From: Yoonia sp.
Lineage (GTDB): Bacteria > Pseudomonadota > Alphaproteobacteria > Rhodobacterales > Rhodobacteraceae
Reading direction: 5' to 3'
Length of the DNA stretch: 64,000 nucleotides
Assembly (NCBI GenBank): GCA_029250945.1
Contig: JAQXEG010000034.1
Location: 1-64,000 of the forward strand
Shown here: positions 29,255-39,864 of the stretch, piece by piece
Position numbering within the stretch: position 1 is the first letter of the stretch
How the letters are laid out: each line of letters begins with the position of its first letter
Translations under genes and position numbers: made by a program
Notes under the pieces: model-generated
Told to the model about the DNA's origin: nothing
What the model saw: the letters and a program-made list of their open reading frames with translations, nothing else
Database searches by the model: none

Positions 29255-29680
29255 TTGAACGATGATCTGAAAGTGGGCAGAACTATGGCAAGATTGAGGC
29301 AACCCGACGCACAAGCACGGGATCAAGACGGGACAGGTTCGCGGCATCGTATCGCAACCGACCGCAAGATGGGTGGACAAGCAGTGTTTACACGACTGCC
29401 AGTTGTGACGCGCTTGAACCGTGACAGCCAAATTAACCTTATCTTAGGATTTCTGCTGCCCTTCTTGGTGCCGGCGTTATTGAAAATCATCGCGCTGACG
29501 ATTGCGCTGTTTTCGCTAAGTGATCCGCATAGGTTGATTTGGGCCGTATCCGCATGGGCATTCCTTCCTGCAAGTCTGTTGATGCGCGGCGGCGCGTTGA
29601 ACCGCGTGGCGTAGATGATTTACGTCAAACGCAAGCGGGCCTATGCCAAGGCGGCTGCAGATGGGCTGTTGCCAGTCTAA
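29255..29680 (+). pseudogene. Hypothetical membrane protein; in-frame TAG at 29612-29614, frame continues to 29680
   Basis: LNRDSQINLILGFLLPFLVPALLKIIALTIALFSLSDPHRLIWAVSAWAFLPASLLMRGGALNRVA*MIYVKRKRAYAKAAADGLLPV*. Confidence 0.45.
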
Positions 29681-30722
29681 TTGCCTATTTCGGATCGGCG
29701 GTCGACGCAGAGAAATTTGGCATCGCGACCTACGCTGCCCCGCTTAGCCGGGATGGTCCGGGCCTTCTTCTGCGGAATATTTTGCGTGGTGAGGACCCGC
29801 AGATCACAGCCGTGCAAGGCATCATCGGGGCGGTAGATCCCGATGTGATTGTCCTGACCGATTTTGACTATGACCTCGACGGTATGGCGTTGGCTGCATT
29901 TGTGGAACTGACCGGATACCCGTTTCAATTCGCCGCGCTCCCAAATGCGGGAATGCCGACCGGCCTGGACATTGATGGCAACAAACGACTAGGCGAGGCC
30001 CGCGATGCCCAAGGGTATGGGCGGTTCAGTGGGGATGGCGGCATGGCCATCTTGTCAAAAATGCGGATTCAGACCGACGCGGTCGTGGATCTGTCAGCGA
30101 CGCTCTGGCGCGATGTCGATGGTGCGATCCTGCCATCGGTGGATGGTACGCCATTCCCAAGCGAAGCGGCGCAAGCGGTCCAGCGCATATCCTCCGCTAG
30201 TCATTGGATACTACCCATCGTGCCACAAGACACGCCGCCTTTTTCCCTGCTCGCATGGTCCGCGACGCCGCCTGTTTTCGATGGGCTGGAGGATCGCAAC
30301 GGCTTGCGCAAGCGTGATGAGCTGCGGATGTGGGCAAACCTGTTGGACACTGATCCCCCGTCGTCATTTGTGATCGCGGGGAATGCGAACCTTGATCCGG
30401 TTGATGGGGGCGGTTTGCGCGATGCGATGGCTACGTTCCTTGCGCGCGACGACGTGATCGATCCGTAGCCCAAAAGCACAGGGGGACGACTGCCGCTGAC
30501 CTCGACCACAGGGGGAATCCGGTGCTTGATACCGCCGACTGGCCCGATGACCGCCGCCCCGGCAATTTGCGGGTAAGTTATGTGCTGCCAAGCCGTGACT
30601 GGACGGTTATTGATGCTGGCGTCTATTGGCCAGCACCCGATAGTGCGGCTGCGGCCATTATGGGACCTGACGGATTGGCAGCGGGGCCGCATCGCCTCGT
30701 CTGGGTTGATATCGTCCGATAG
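29656..30722 (+). pseudogene. Endonuclease/exonuclease/phosphatase-family protein, interrupted by TAG and frameshift
   Basis: FGIATYAAPLSRDGPGLLLRNILRGEDPQITAVQGIIGAVDPDVIVLTDFDYD...GNANLDPVDGGGLRDAMATFLARDDVIDP*; another frame continues LDHRGNPVLDTADWPDDRRPGNLRVSYVLPSRDWTVIDAGVYWP. Confidence 0.8.
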
Positions 30723-30795
30723 GGGCGTGCATCTTGATCCTGACGCGCCAAAAGGCTAGGGCGGTGGCAACAGTTTTCAGCCAAGGATAAGCCCC

Positions 30796-31902
30796 ATGTC
30801 GAACCCATCCCTTTTGATTCTTGCCGGTGACGGCATTGGCCCCGAAGTCATGGATCAAGTGAAACGCGTCATCGATTGGTTCGGTGAAAAGCGTGACATG
30901 GCATTTGATGTGTCCGAGGATCTGGTCGGTGGTGCCGCCTATGACAAACACGGCGTGCCGCTGCACGATGACACTATGGCCAAGGCGCAAGAGGTGGACG
31001 CCGTTCTGCTTGGTGCCGTTGGTGGGCCCGCCTATGACGACCTTGACTTTTCGGTCAAACCTGAACGCGGTCTGTTGCGTCTGCGCAAGGAAATGGACCT
31101 GTTTGCCAACCTGCGTCCCGCCCAGTGTTTCGATGCATTGGCCGACTTTTCATCCTTGAAAAAGGATATCGTTGCGGGCCTCGACATTATGATCGTGCGC
31201 GAACTGACGTCAGGCGTTTATTTTGGTGAGCCACGCGGCATCCATGTTGAGAACAACGAACGCGTGGGCGTGAACACACAGCGCTATACCGAAAGTGAAA
31301 TTGCCCGCGCTGCCCGTGCCGCATTCGACCTTGCCCGCAAGCGCGGCAACAAGGTGTGTTCGATGGAAAAAGCCAACGTTATGGAATCCGGTATTCTGTG
31401 GCGCGATGTGGTCAACGAAATCCATCAGGCGGAATACAGCGACGTTGAACTGTCCCATATGTATGCCGACAATGGTGCGATGCAGCTGGTGCGTGCACCC
31501 AAGCAGTTTGATGTGATCCTGACCGACAATCTGTTTGGAGATATCCTGTCGGATTGTGCGGCGATGCTGACAGGCTCGCTTGGCATGCTGCCATCCGCGT
31601 CGCTTGGCGCACCGATGGCAAATGGCCGGCCTAAGGCGATGTACGAACCTGTCCACGGCTCTGCGCCGGACATTTCTGGTCAGGGCAAGGCGAACCCGAT
31701 CGCATGTATTTTGTCGTTCGCGATGGCACTCCGCTATTCGTTTGATCAAGGCGCAGAGGCCACGCGCCTTGAATCCGCGATTGAAAAGGTGTTGGCTGAT
31801 GGCGCGCGCACTGGTGATTTGATGGGCCCGGACGGTGGCACACCAATGTCGACAACTCAAATGGGCGACGTGATCCTGTCCGCATTGGACGCATCGTTGT
31901 GA
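30796..31902 (+). CDS. leuB: 3-isopropylmalate dehydrogenase
   Basis: [56 protein letters not shown]. Confidence 0.97.
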   Translation: MSNPSLLILAGDGIGPEVMDQVKRVIDWFGEKRDMAFDVSEDLVGGAAYDKHGVPLHDDTMAKAQEVDAVLLGAVGGPAYDDLDFSVKPERGLLRLRKEMDLFANLRPAQCFDALADFSSLKKDIVAGLDIMIVRELTSGVYFGEPRGIHVENNERVGVNTQRYTESEIARAARAAFDLARKRGNKVCSMEKANVMESGILWRDVVNEIHQAEYSDVELSHMYADNGAMQLVRAPKQFDVILTDNLFGDILSDCAAMLTGSLGMLPSASLGAPMANGRPKAMYEPVHGSAPDISGQGKANPIACILSFAMALRYSFDQGAEATRLESAIEKVLADGARTGDLMGPDGGTPMSTTQMGDVILSALDASL

Positions 31903-32539
31903 AAAATAAAATCGCCATAGGTGCTGGGGTCGTCCTGCTTGGCGGCCTCGGCGCCCCTGGCGGTTGCGAAATTGTTGCGGTGGCCGCGTTGAACATGGTC
32001 CCCACGACAACCTTTACTGTCCAGAATGAGCTGTTGTTCATGGGGGGGGATATTAATTCAAAAACAGATGATCAGTTTGAAGCGGTCGTTGCTGCCAATC
32101 CGCAGATCACCACGATTGTGGAATGTGTGGTGCCGGAATCGCTTGACGACGACACGATGATCCTGTTGTCGTACCGTGTGCGCGAACTAAGTTTGAATAC
32201 GCATCTGACGTCGACCAGTGACATCGCATCAGGTGGTGTTGATTTTTTTTGGCTGGTGTCGAACGCACAATGGCCGAGGGCGTGCAGGTCGGCGTGCACT
32301 CATGGTCTGATGGCATAAGGGATGCCGCGGATTATCGGCGCGACGCCCCCGAACACGCCGCGAATGCGACCTATATCCGCGATATGCTTGGGGATGATGC
32401 GTTTTACTGGTTCACGATTTATGCGGCACCTGCCAACGATTTTTACCAGATGACGCCTGCTGAAATTGTGCAATACGGGATGTTAACGGCACCTGTACAA
32501 CCTGCCGGAACTGGACCGGTCTGTCCCGAAACGCAGTAG
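31899..32539 (+). pseudogene. COG3904-like predicted periplasmic protein, split by frameshift at a T8 tract (32233-32240)
   Basis: Frame 1 ...LTSTSDIASGGVDFF; frame 2 LAGVERTMAEGVQVGVHSWSDGIRDAADY...DMLGDDAFYWFTIYAAP; one extra T restores a single ORF. Confidence 0.85.
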
Positions 32540-32545
32540 GATAAA

Positions 32546-33523
32546 TTGATGACTGGAAACACACGTGGCGTCATTTTTGCCTTGATGGCCTTTGCCATTT
32601 TTTCAACGCATGACATCGCGATCAAGATTTTGGGTGGCGTGTATTCCCCGATCCAAATCGTGTTCTTTTCGGTTTTGTTATCGTTTCCGCTGGCAACCGT
32701 AATGCTAATGCGCGACAGCACGTCGGGCACCTTGATCCCGCGGCATCCGTGGTGGCTGGCGTTGCGGACGGTCGCAGCGGTTGTCACAGGGGTCTCCGCG
32801 TTTTACGCGTTCTCAGTTCTGCCGCTGGCGCAGGTCTATGCCATCATCTTCGCCTCGCCATTGATCATTACAGTGTTGGCGATCCCTGTGTTGGGTGAAA
32901 CCGTGCGTTTGCGGCGCTGGGCAGCGGTCATTGTGGGATTGGTCGGTGTGATGGTTGTGTTGCGACCCGGTGGCACGACGTTGGGTTTGGGGCATTTGGC
33001 CGCTTTGATGGCGGCTGTTGGCGGTGCTGTTGCCTCGATCGTTGTGCGCAAAATTGGCGAAGATGAGCGGCCCGTTGTGATGCTGCTGTATCCGATGGTG
33101 ACAAACTTTGTTGTCATGGCATGTCTGTTGCCGCTGGTTTATGTGCCAATGCCAATCGAGCATCTGGGCCTTTTGGGGGTCGTTGCCGTTTTTGCCTGGA
33201 CCGCGAGCCGGATGATCATCACGGCCTATCAGTCGGGCGAGGCGGCGATTATTGCGCCCATGCAATATAGCCAGATCATCTGGGCCAGCATCTATGGTCT
33301 GTTGTTTTTTGATGAAACGATTGATTTGCAAACGGGAATTGGCGCTGGGATCATCATTGCGTCTGGGCTGTATATTGTCCTGCGCGAAAGCCGTGGCGGC
33401 GGATCGGACAATACGCCTGTGTTGCGGACACGGTCACGGGGTGAAACGGGGACGACGCCGCGGATCAGTTTGTTCATGCGGGCGGCGGGTGCGATCCCGC
33501 CGCGCCAGCGCAAGAAACCCTAA
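32546..33523 (+). CDS. DMT/EamA family transporter
   Basis: Multi-TM EamA repeats; AIFSTHDIAIKILGG, PLAQVYAIIFASPLIITVLAIPVLGE. Confidence 0.88.
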   Translation: MMTGNTRGVIFALMAFAIFSTHDIAIKILGGVYSPIQIVFFSVLLSFPLATVMLMRDSTSGTLIPRHPWWLALRTVAAVVTGVSAFYAFSVLPLAQVYAIIFASPLIITVLAIPVLGETVRLRRWAAVIVGLVGVMVVLRPGGTTLGLGHLAALMAAVGGAVASIVVRKIGEDERPVVMLLYPMVTNFVVMACLLPLVYVPMPIEHLGLLGVVAVFAWTASRMIITAYQSGEAAIIAPMQYSQIIWASIYGLLFFDETIDLQTGIGAGIIIASGLYIVLRESRGGGSDNTPVLRTRSRGETGTTPRISLFMRAAGAIPPRQRKKP

Positions 33524-35133
33524 AGCGGCACAGCGGCAAAGCTTTCGGCCTTGGCGCGGTTCCAACGGCTGCGATACCCGAAATCACCGCCATCATCGTC
33601 CAGCAAAAACCCTTCTGGAAGATAGGGGTTGGCCTCTTGGCCCTCGGTCATCTGGCCATCACTTTTGCGGGTCATAAAGTGGTAGGGCAGGAAATCGCGT
33701 GGGTCGTGCAGCCCAGCAGCCCCCGCCATTTCACCTAGTGCCTTAAGCGTATTGGCGTGAAAACGCGCAACCCGTTTGCTTTTGTCGCCAACATCCAACG
33801 CCTTTTGCCGTTCCGGATCTTGGGTCGCGACGCCGACAGGGCAGTGGTTAGTGTGGCAAGCCTGTGCCTGAATGCAACCGATCGAGAACATGTAGCCTCG
33901 CGCCGAATTGCACCAGTCCGCGCCAAGCGACATGGCGTGTGCGATATCAAATGCGCTCACCAATTTGCCTGCCGCACCAATGCGAACCTGATCGCGCAGG
34001 CCAGCACCGCGCAAGGTGTTGTGCACAAATGAAAGCCCTTCAACCATGGGCATGCCCACGTGGTTGGCAAATTCTAGTGGCGCGGCACCTGTGCCGCCTT
34101 CGGTCCCATCTACAACGATGAAATCGGGCACGATACCCGTTTTGATCATGGCCTTCACCATGCACATAAATTCACGCCGGTGGCCGATGCACAGCTTGAA
34201 GCCTACGGGTTTGCCGCTTGACAAATCCCGCAGCTGGCCAAGGAATTCACAAAACTCAATTGGATTGGAAAACGCGGAATGCGCAGCAGGTGAGATACAG
34301 TCCTCTCCCATCGGTACATCGCGTGCTTCTGCGATTTCGGGTGTGATTTTTGCTGCCGGAAGCATGCCACCGTGACCGGGTTTCGCCCCTTGGGATAGTT
34401 TCACTTCGATCATTTTGACCTGATCAGACGCGGCCAGTTTTTCAAATTTCGGGGCGGAAAATGTGCCGTCGTCATTGCGGCATCCGAAATAGCCGGACCC
34501 AACCTCATAGATCAGGTCGCCGCCGCCCTCACGGTGGTAGCGGCTGATGCCGCCTTCGCCTGTGTCATGGGCAAAGCCACCAATTTTTGCGCCGCGGTTC
34601 AGTGCCGAAATTGCGTTGGCTGAAAGAGAGCCGAACGACATGGCCGAGATGTTATATAGCGACGCCTCGTAGGGCTGTTTGCATTGTGGCCCGCCAATGG
34701 TGACCCGAAAATCAAAATCGTCGAAATGCACTGGCATGACAGAGTGAGTGAGCCAGCCATAGCCCGCCTCATACACGTCCTCTTGTGTGCCGAACGGGCG
34801 CTTATCCTCGACCCCTTTTGCGCGTTGATACACGAGCGATCGGTGTTCGCGGCTAAAGGGCTGTTCTTCTTTATCGCCCTCAATCAGGTATTGTCGAATT
34901 TCGGGGCGGATTTTCTCAAACAAGAAACGGATATGTCCGATAAGCGGGTAGTTTTTCGTCACGGCGTGTTGGTTCTGGCGCACATCATGCACACCCAGCG
35001 CGGTCAGCGCGCCAAAGATAATAAACAGCACGAACAGCCAATTGAACCAAATGCTGCCGATCAGGCAAAAGATGGTCAAAGCGATAACAGTGGTAAACAC
35101 GCTATAGCGTTCGGCGGTCAGCAATTTCAGCAC
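33520..35133 (-). CDS. FMN-binding glutamate synthase family protein
   Basis: PGHGGMLPAAKITPEIAEARDVP, DGTEGGTGAAPLEFANHVGMP, SARGYMFSIGCIQAQACHTNHCPVGVATQ. Confidence 0.93.
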   Translation of the reverse strand: MLKLLTAERYSVFTTVIALTIFCLIGSIWFNWLFVLFIIFGALTALGVHDVRQNQHAVTKNYPLIGHIRFLFEKIRPEIRQYLIEGDKEEQPFSREHRSLVYQRAKGVEDKRPFGTQEDVYEAGYGWLTHSVMPVHFDDFDFRVTIGGPQCKQPYEASLYNISAMSFGSLSANAISALNRGAKIGGFAHDTGEGGISRYHREGGGDLIYEVGSGYFGCRNDDGTFSAPKFEKLAASDQVKMIEVKLSQGAKPGHGGMLPAAKITPEIAEARDVPMGEDCISPAAHSAFSNPIEFCEFLGQLRDLSSGKPVGFKLCIGHRREFMCMVKAMIKTGIVPDFIVVDGTEGGTGAAPLEFANHVGMPMVEGLSFVHNTLRGAGLRDQVRIGAAGKLVSAFDIAHAMSLGADWCNSARGYMFSIGCIQAQACHTNHCPVGVATQDPERQKALDVGDKSKRVARFHANTLKALGEMAGAAGLHDPRDFLPYHFMTRKSDGQMTEGQEANPYLPEGFLLDDDGGDFGYRSRWNRAKAESFAAVPL

Positions 35134-35241
35134 GGGGGTGATCCTACCTGATGATGGTTAATGCCTACATTTTAGGCAGCGCGTGGGCACTGTCAAAGGC
35201 ACAATCACCCGAATGGTATGACGATCAGGTAAATGTGACCT

Positions 35242-36051
35242 TTAAAAGTCCGGCGTGACGCCCGGAAGGTTCAGCGCACGGATCAGTTCACGCAATTCCT
35301 GCCGTGCCGCCACGTTCGAGATATTGAGCCCCTTAACTCCCAAATCCCGCAGGTCTAGCAGGGTCAGGCCGCGTGGGAACAGCTCTCTGAAAATGACGCG
35401 TTCGTTGAAGCCGGGCGAGGTGCGAAAGCCAATACGCTTTGATAGTTTGTCGATGACGCGCTCCATCTTTTCCTTATTGACCATGGCCTGCGCACCCATG
35501 CGGTTGCGCACGACGATCCAGTCAATCGGGGATAGGCCAGCCTGCGACCGCAGTTGACGCGCATTCCAGACCATTTCGGAATAGACCGACGGACCGGTAA
35601 TATCCTCGCCGTCGCTGTCCACATGGGCCAGCAGATCAAAATCGACAAAGCTGTCATTTAGGGGTGTAATCAGCGTATCGGCAAGGCTATGTGCCACCTG
35701 GCTAAGGCGTGTGTGCGAACCGGGGCAATCGATGAGGATAAAATCGCTTTCGGGTTCCAGCCCTGCGACCGCCATCGACAAGCGATGATCATAAACATTC
35801 ACACCAGGTTCCAGCGTTGCCTGATCCACATCTGGCAGATCGTGATAATCGGGCATTGGCAGATCAAGCCCCTTTTGGGTCAGAAATGTCTGGCGGTTCT
35901 TAATATAACGCCCCAGCGTTTTCTGGCGCAAATCCAGATCAAGGCAAACGACCTTATGCCCCATGCGCGACATTGCTGTCGCCACATGCATGGACACGGT
36001 TGATTTGCCCGCGCCTCCTTTTTCATTCCCTACGACGATAATATGCGCCAT
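35242..36051 (-). CDS. mipZ: ParA-like division plane positioning ATPase MipZ
   Basis: VVGNEKGGAGKSTVSMHVATAMSRMGHKVVCLDLDLRQKTLGRYIKNR. Confidence 0.93.
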   Translation of the reverse strand: MAHIIVVGNEKGGAGKSTVSMHVATAMSRMGHKVVCLDLDLRQKTLGRYIKNRQTFLTQKGLDLPMPDYHDLPDVDQATLEPGVNVYDHRLSMAVAGLEPESDFILIDCPGSHTRLSQVAHSLADTLITPLNDSFVDFDLLAHVDSDGEDITGPSVYSEMVWNARQLRSQAGLSPIDWIVVRNRMGAQAMVNKEKMERVIDKLSKRIGFRTSPGFNERVIFRELFPRGLTLLDLRDLGVKGLNISNVAARQELRELIRALNLPGVTPDF

Positions 36052-36371
36052 TGGTCCGTCCCTTTTTAACCCTTGTCGTCTCTATATGGGGCGCGTCGCA
36101 TAAGGGGAAGCATTCGCCGCAAGGCGCTTGCATTTTATCGGCTTGGGTTGACAGACAGGCCACAAACGCCCATGTGCTGCCCATCGACCGCATCCTGCCG
36201 CGTGAGCAGCGCCTGCCATATCGGGCATGCAACACGGTCGTCACATAGGTTCCCACAATCACGCAGGGGGTCCAGCACCATCCAGGTGCGACCACTGTAA
36301 CCCTTTGCCCGTCACCGATTGACGGGTTGAACCGATATGTGCGGGCGCGATTGTCCGCCAAGAAAGATAAC

Positions 36372-37682
36372 ATGGATTTTGATATGCTGGGCCTTGCGCC
36401 CCGTCTTGTTGCGAAACTGAAAGAACAAGGCATCACCGACCCGACCCCGATCCAGACCCAAGCGATCCCGCATGCCATGAATGGCCGCGACGTGATGGGG
36501 CTGGCCCAAACGGGCACGGGCAAAACAGCGGCCTTTGGCCTGCCAATGATCGATGCGCTGATGAAGGCGGGTGTCAAACCCAACGCCAAAACGGCCCGTG
36601 GCCTGATCCTCGCGCCCACGCGCGAGCTGGCCAAACAGATCGCTGACAACCTGACCAACTATACCGAAGGCAGCCACCTAAAGGTCGCATTGGTCGTCGG
36701 CGGAGCAGGGATTGTGGGCCAGACGAAACGTCTGGAACGCGGCGTTGACCTGCTCGTGGCCACACCGGGCCGTCTGATCGACCTGATTGATCGCCGTGCG
36801 GTGCGCTTGGACGAAACAATCTATCTGGTACTGGATGAAGCGGACCAGATGCTCGACATGGGCTTTATCCACGCGTTGCGCCGGATCGCGCCATTGTTGG
36901 CGACCCCGCGTCAGACGATGATGTTCTCGGCCACAATGCCAAAGCTGATGTCGGAACTGGCAGATGCCTACCTCGACAACCCGATGCGGGTGCAGGTGAA
37001 CCCACCGGGCCAAGCGGCCAAGAAAATTCGCCAGTCTGTGCACTTTGTGGCCCAAGCCGCGAAAAACGACCTGCTGGTCGAGCTGCTGGACGAGCACCGC
37101 GATGATCTGGCCCTTGTCTTTGGCCGGACTAAGCACGGCTGCGAAAAGCTTTATAAATTCCTCGAGAAAAAGGGCTTTGCCGCTGCGTCCATTCACGGCA
37201 ATAAATCCCAAGGACAGCGTGACCGCGCGATTGCATCGTTCAAGGCGGGCAAGGTCCGCGTATTGGTTGCCACGGACGTCGCCGCGCGCGGGATCGACAT
37301 TCCGGGCGTGCGCCATGTCTATAACTATGACCTGCCGAACGTCGCCGAAAACTATGTCCACCGGATCGGGCGCACCGCGCGCGCGGGTGCTGACGGCGAG
37401 GCGATCGCCTTTTGCGCACCGGACGAAATTGTCGACCTGAAAGATATCGAAAAGGCGATGAAAGAACCTATTCCGGTCGCATCTGGCACCGAATGGGACA
37501 TCAAACCCGGTCAGAAAAAACGCCCCAACGGTGGCGGCGGTGGTGGCGGTCGTGGGCGCGGTGGTCCGCGTGGTGGCGCTGGTGGTGGGCGTCCTGCCGG
37601 TGGCAATCCGGGTGGCGGCAAGCCTGGTGGAAACCGTCGGCGCAAGCCCGGCGGCGGTGGGCGTAGCCGCAACGCAAGCTAA
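36372..37682 (+). CDS. DEAD/DEAH box RNA helicase with Gly/Arg-rich C-terminal tail
   Basis: AQTGTGKTAAF, PTRELAKQI, DEADQMLDMGF, SATMP, HRIGRTARAG; tail GGGGGGGRGRGGPRGGAGGGRPAGG. Confidence 0.95.
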   Translation: MDFDMLGLAPRLVAKLKEQGITDPTPIQTQAIPHAMNGRDVMGLAQTGTGKTAAFGLPMIDALMKAGVKPNAKTARGLILAPTRELAKQIADNLTNYTEGSHLKVALVVGGAGIVGQTKRLERGVDLLVATPGRLIDLIDRRAVRLDETIYLVLDEADQMLDMGFIHALRRIAPLLATPRQTMMFSATMPKLMSELADAYLDNPMRVQVNPPGQAAKKIRQSVHFVAQAAKNDLLVELLDEHRDDLALVFGRTKHGCEKLYKFLEKKGFAAASIHGNKSQGQRDRAIASFKAGKVRVLVATDVAARGIDIPGVRHVYNYDLPNVAENYVHRIGRTARAGADGEAIAFCAPDEIVDLKDIEKAMKEPIPVASGTEWDIKPGQKKRPNGGGGGGGRGRGGPRGGAGGGRPAGGNPGGGKPGGNRRRKPGGGGRSRNAS

Positions 37683-37775
37683 GAATTATGAACGCGGGTG
37701 TCACATGGCGCCTGCGTTCTACATTCCCGCTTCGCTTTTTCCCAAATACTCAAAAACCGTCCAGCGACCCAAGCG

Positions 37776-38090
37776 CTAGCCGTACTTACGAAACGCCTCC
37801 ATCTCAATCGCAAGCTTGGTCTGCAGCTCGGCGATTTGATGCATTTTGGCCTTACGCTCATCGTCACCCGCGAGCGTCTTCAACACGTCCTGCGCCGCAA
37901 TGATCTGACGTCGCAGAACAATGACGGGCGATGTGGCATCAGCCTCTTTCATCAAACGAAGAAGCACTGCTTCTTCGGGGTTCTCTGGATGCACAAGCGG
38001 TTTACCCGCACTCGGTAAATCATCGAGCTCCCCCCTCTGTTGCGCGCGCTGCACAATCTGGTCGATCAAGCTTTCAAGAGAATGTGCCAT
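37776..38090 (-). CDS. DnaJ-like DUF1992 domain protein
   Basis: LESLIDQIVQRAQQRGELDDLPSAGKPL. Confidence 0.85.
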   Translation of the reverse strand: MAHSLESLIDQIVQRAQQRGELDDLPSAGKPLVHPENPEEAVLLRLMKEADATSPVIVLRRQIIAAQDVLKTLAGDDERKAKMHQIAELQTKLAIEMEAFRKYG

Positions 38091-38103
38091 TGATGCGCTC
38101 CTG

Positions 38104-38126
38104 CGTAGGATGGGTTTTAACCCATC
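38104..38126. repeat. Dispersed palindromic element, copy 2
   Basis: CGTAGGATGGGTTTTAACCCATC, exact reverse complement of 6547-6569. Confidence 0.75.
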
Positions 38127-39070
38127 GCCAATAATATCTGTTTCCACACGGCGATTTCGTCGAACAGGGTCACGTCACGGCGAATGCCGTATGGGCCAAA
38201 TTCGACATGGCTGACGCCCATCACATGCACCTTTGCACTTGTCGGGCTCCCAAAGCGCCCCCAGCCATCGTGTGCCCCTGTGAGGGACCAGCGTATCGCG
38301 CTGCGTGGCGGCATCAGCGCATCTTCGCGCCCAATCTGGTGATCAATTTTGAACGTCGCGTTGGGAAAGGCACTGCGCAACCCGACCCAGAATGTATCCA
38401 CCGCGTCCCAACTATGCCCTTCTGTGCCGCCGGGACTAGAGAGGTGGCATGCGCGATCATAGGCATCTGGGATCACAGCGAAATCGGCACCCATGATGCG
38501 GGTCAGGACCTCTGCGTGCTTGATCCCCCATGCATTGTCATTACCACGCCCGTCATAAGGGCCGACGACGTCTGTATCAGGCGTCAGTGGCATCGTTGTA
38601 TCACCCTGCGCAATCATCGCCTCAGCCGTAGCCTTGGCCGACCCACCCAGCTGATTGGCAATCGCGGCATTGTCGCGGATCAGCCATTCGTCCCATACGC
38701 GGTTGTCCTTACAAAATGTATCGGCAATCGTACGGAACGTCAGCTTGGCACCCGTTGCGGGGCCAAATGCACCGCCGTGATGGGTCGCGGTTGAAATGAT
38801 GCGGTGCGACGACAGAAATCCGGCGTCTTCATCCCCGCTGTAAATGACATCCTCACCAAACAGCTGTCTGTCGGGAAACTCGGTCAGGGTGGCCATTGTG
38901 TTGGCCTTGCCCGCGCCATTGCCACGGCTGATCCCCGCAGGGGTGCGCACCAACAGATCATCACCGTAATGCCATTTGAGCGCAGCAATATCGCGACCTT
39001 CCCAGATCATCGCGGTGCATTTCAGGATATAATCTGGCAGGTCGGTAAACTGTGGGTTAAAGCCTTTCAC
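38117..39070 (-). CDS. SnoaL-like/nuclear transport factor 2 family protein
   Basis: SnoaL-type pattern: LTGAHDGWGRFGSPTSAKVHVMGVSHVEFGPYGIRRDVTLFDEIAVWKQIL. Confidence 0.6.
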   Translation of the reverse strand: MKGFNPQFTDLPDYILKCTAMIWEGRDIAALKWHYGDDLLVRTPAGISRGNGAGKANTMATLTEFPDRQLFGEDVIYSGDEDAGFLSSHRIISTATHHGGAFGPATGAKLTFRTIADTFCKDNRVWDEWLIRDNAAIANQLGGSAKATAEAMIAQGDTTMPLTPDTDVVGPYDGRGNDNAWGIKHAEVLTRIMGADFAVIPDAYDRACHLSSPGGTEGHSWDAVDTFWVGLRSAFPNATFKIDHQIGREDALMPPRSAIRWSLTGAHDGWGRFGSPTSAKVHVMGVSHVEFGPYGIRRDVTLFDEIAVWKQILLAMG

Positions 39071-39204
39071 GATGATGGCCTTTCATGAGGAGGTATCAAA
39101 ACACGGATAGTGTCGAACCCATTGCGCCAAACTGCAAGACAGATCGCGGGGCTTTTGACCATTTTCATTGCGCACAATCCCATGCATTGATCGCGTTAAA
39201 CGCA

Positions 39205-39233
39205 AAACGCCGCCCCAATTTGGGACGGCGTTT
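39205..39233 (-). terminator. Intrinsic terminator of rplS-rpmE
   Basis: AAACGCCG...CGGCGTTT stem-loop downstream of rpmE on the minus strand. Confidence 0.75.
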
Positions 39234-39256
39234 CGATAAATACCAGTGTGGTTGGC

Positions 39257-39478
39257 TTAGAAGCCCAGACCAGCGTATTTGTTCTTAAACTTGGAAACAC
39301 GACCGCCAGCATCCATCAGACGCGTGCCGCCACCAGTCCATGCTGGGTGCACGGATGGATCAATATCCAACGACATTGTGTCGCCTTCTTTGCCCCAAGT
39401 GGATTTCATCTGCACTTCTGTACCATCTGTCATTTTGACAGTGATGAAGTGGTAATCTGGGTGAATATCTTTTTTCAT
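39257..39478 (-). CDS. rpmE: 50S ribosomal protein L31
   Basis: [50 protein letters not shown]. Confidence 0.97.
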   Translation of the reverse strand: MKKDIHPDYHFITVKMTDGTEVQMKSTWGKEGDTMSLDIDPSVHPAWTGGGTRLMDAGGRVSKFKNKYAGLGF

Positions 39479-39489
39479 GACAGGACCCC

Positions 39490-39864
39490 TTACGCCTTTG
39501 GCGCTTTGTAGTTGGTGACTTCTGCGATACGCGCGGACTTACCACGGCGCTCACGGAGATAGTACAGCTTCGCACGACGGACACGGCCGCGGCGTACAAC
39601 TGTGATGCTGTCGATGTTGGTGGAGTGCAGCGGGAATACGCGCTCAACGCCTTCACCAAAGGAAATCTTACGCACTGTGAACGAACCGGCGATGCCTTTG
39701 CCGTTCTTACGTGCGATGCAGACGCCTTCGTAGTTCTGTACACGGCTACGTGTGCCTTCGGTTACTTTGTAACCAACACGGATGGTGTCACCCGCTTTGA
39801 AATCCGGGACTTCGCTTCCCAGAGCCGCAACTTGTGCGGCGTCGATTTTTGCGATCAAATTCAT
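39490..39864 (-). CDS. rplS: 50S ribosomal protein L19
   Basis: [70 protein letters not shown]. Confidence 0.97.
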   Translation of the reverse strand: MNLIAKIDAAQVAALGSEVPDFKAGDTIRVGYKVTEGTRSRVQNYEGVCIARKNGKGIAGSFTVRKISFGEGVERVFPLHSTNIDSITVVRRGRVRRAKLYYLRERRGKSARIAEVTNYKAPKA

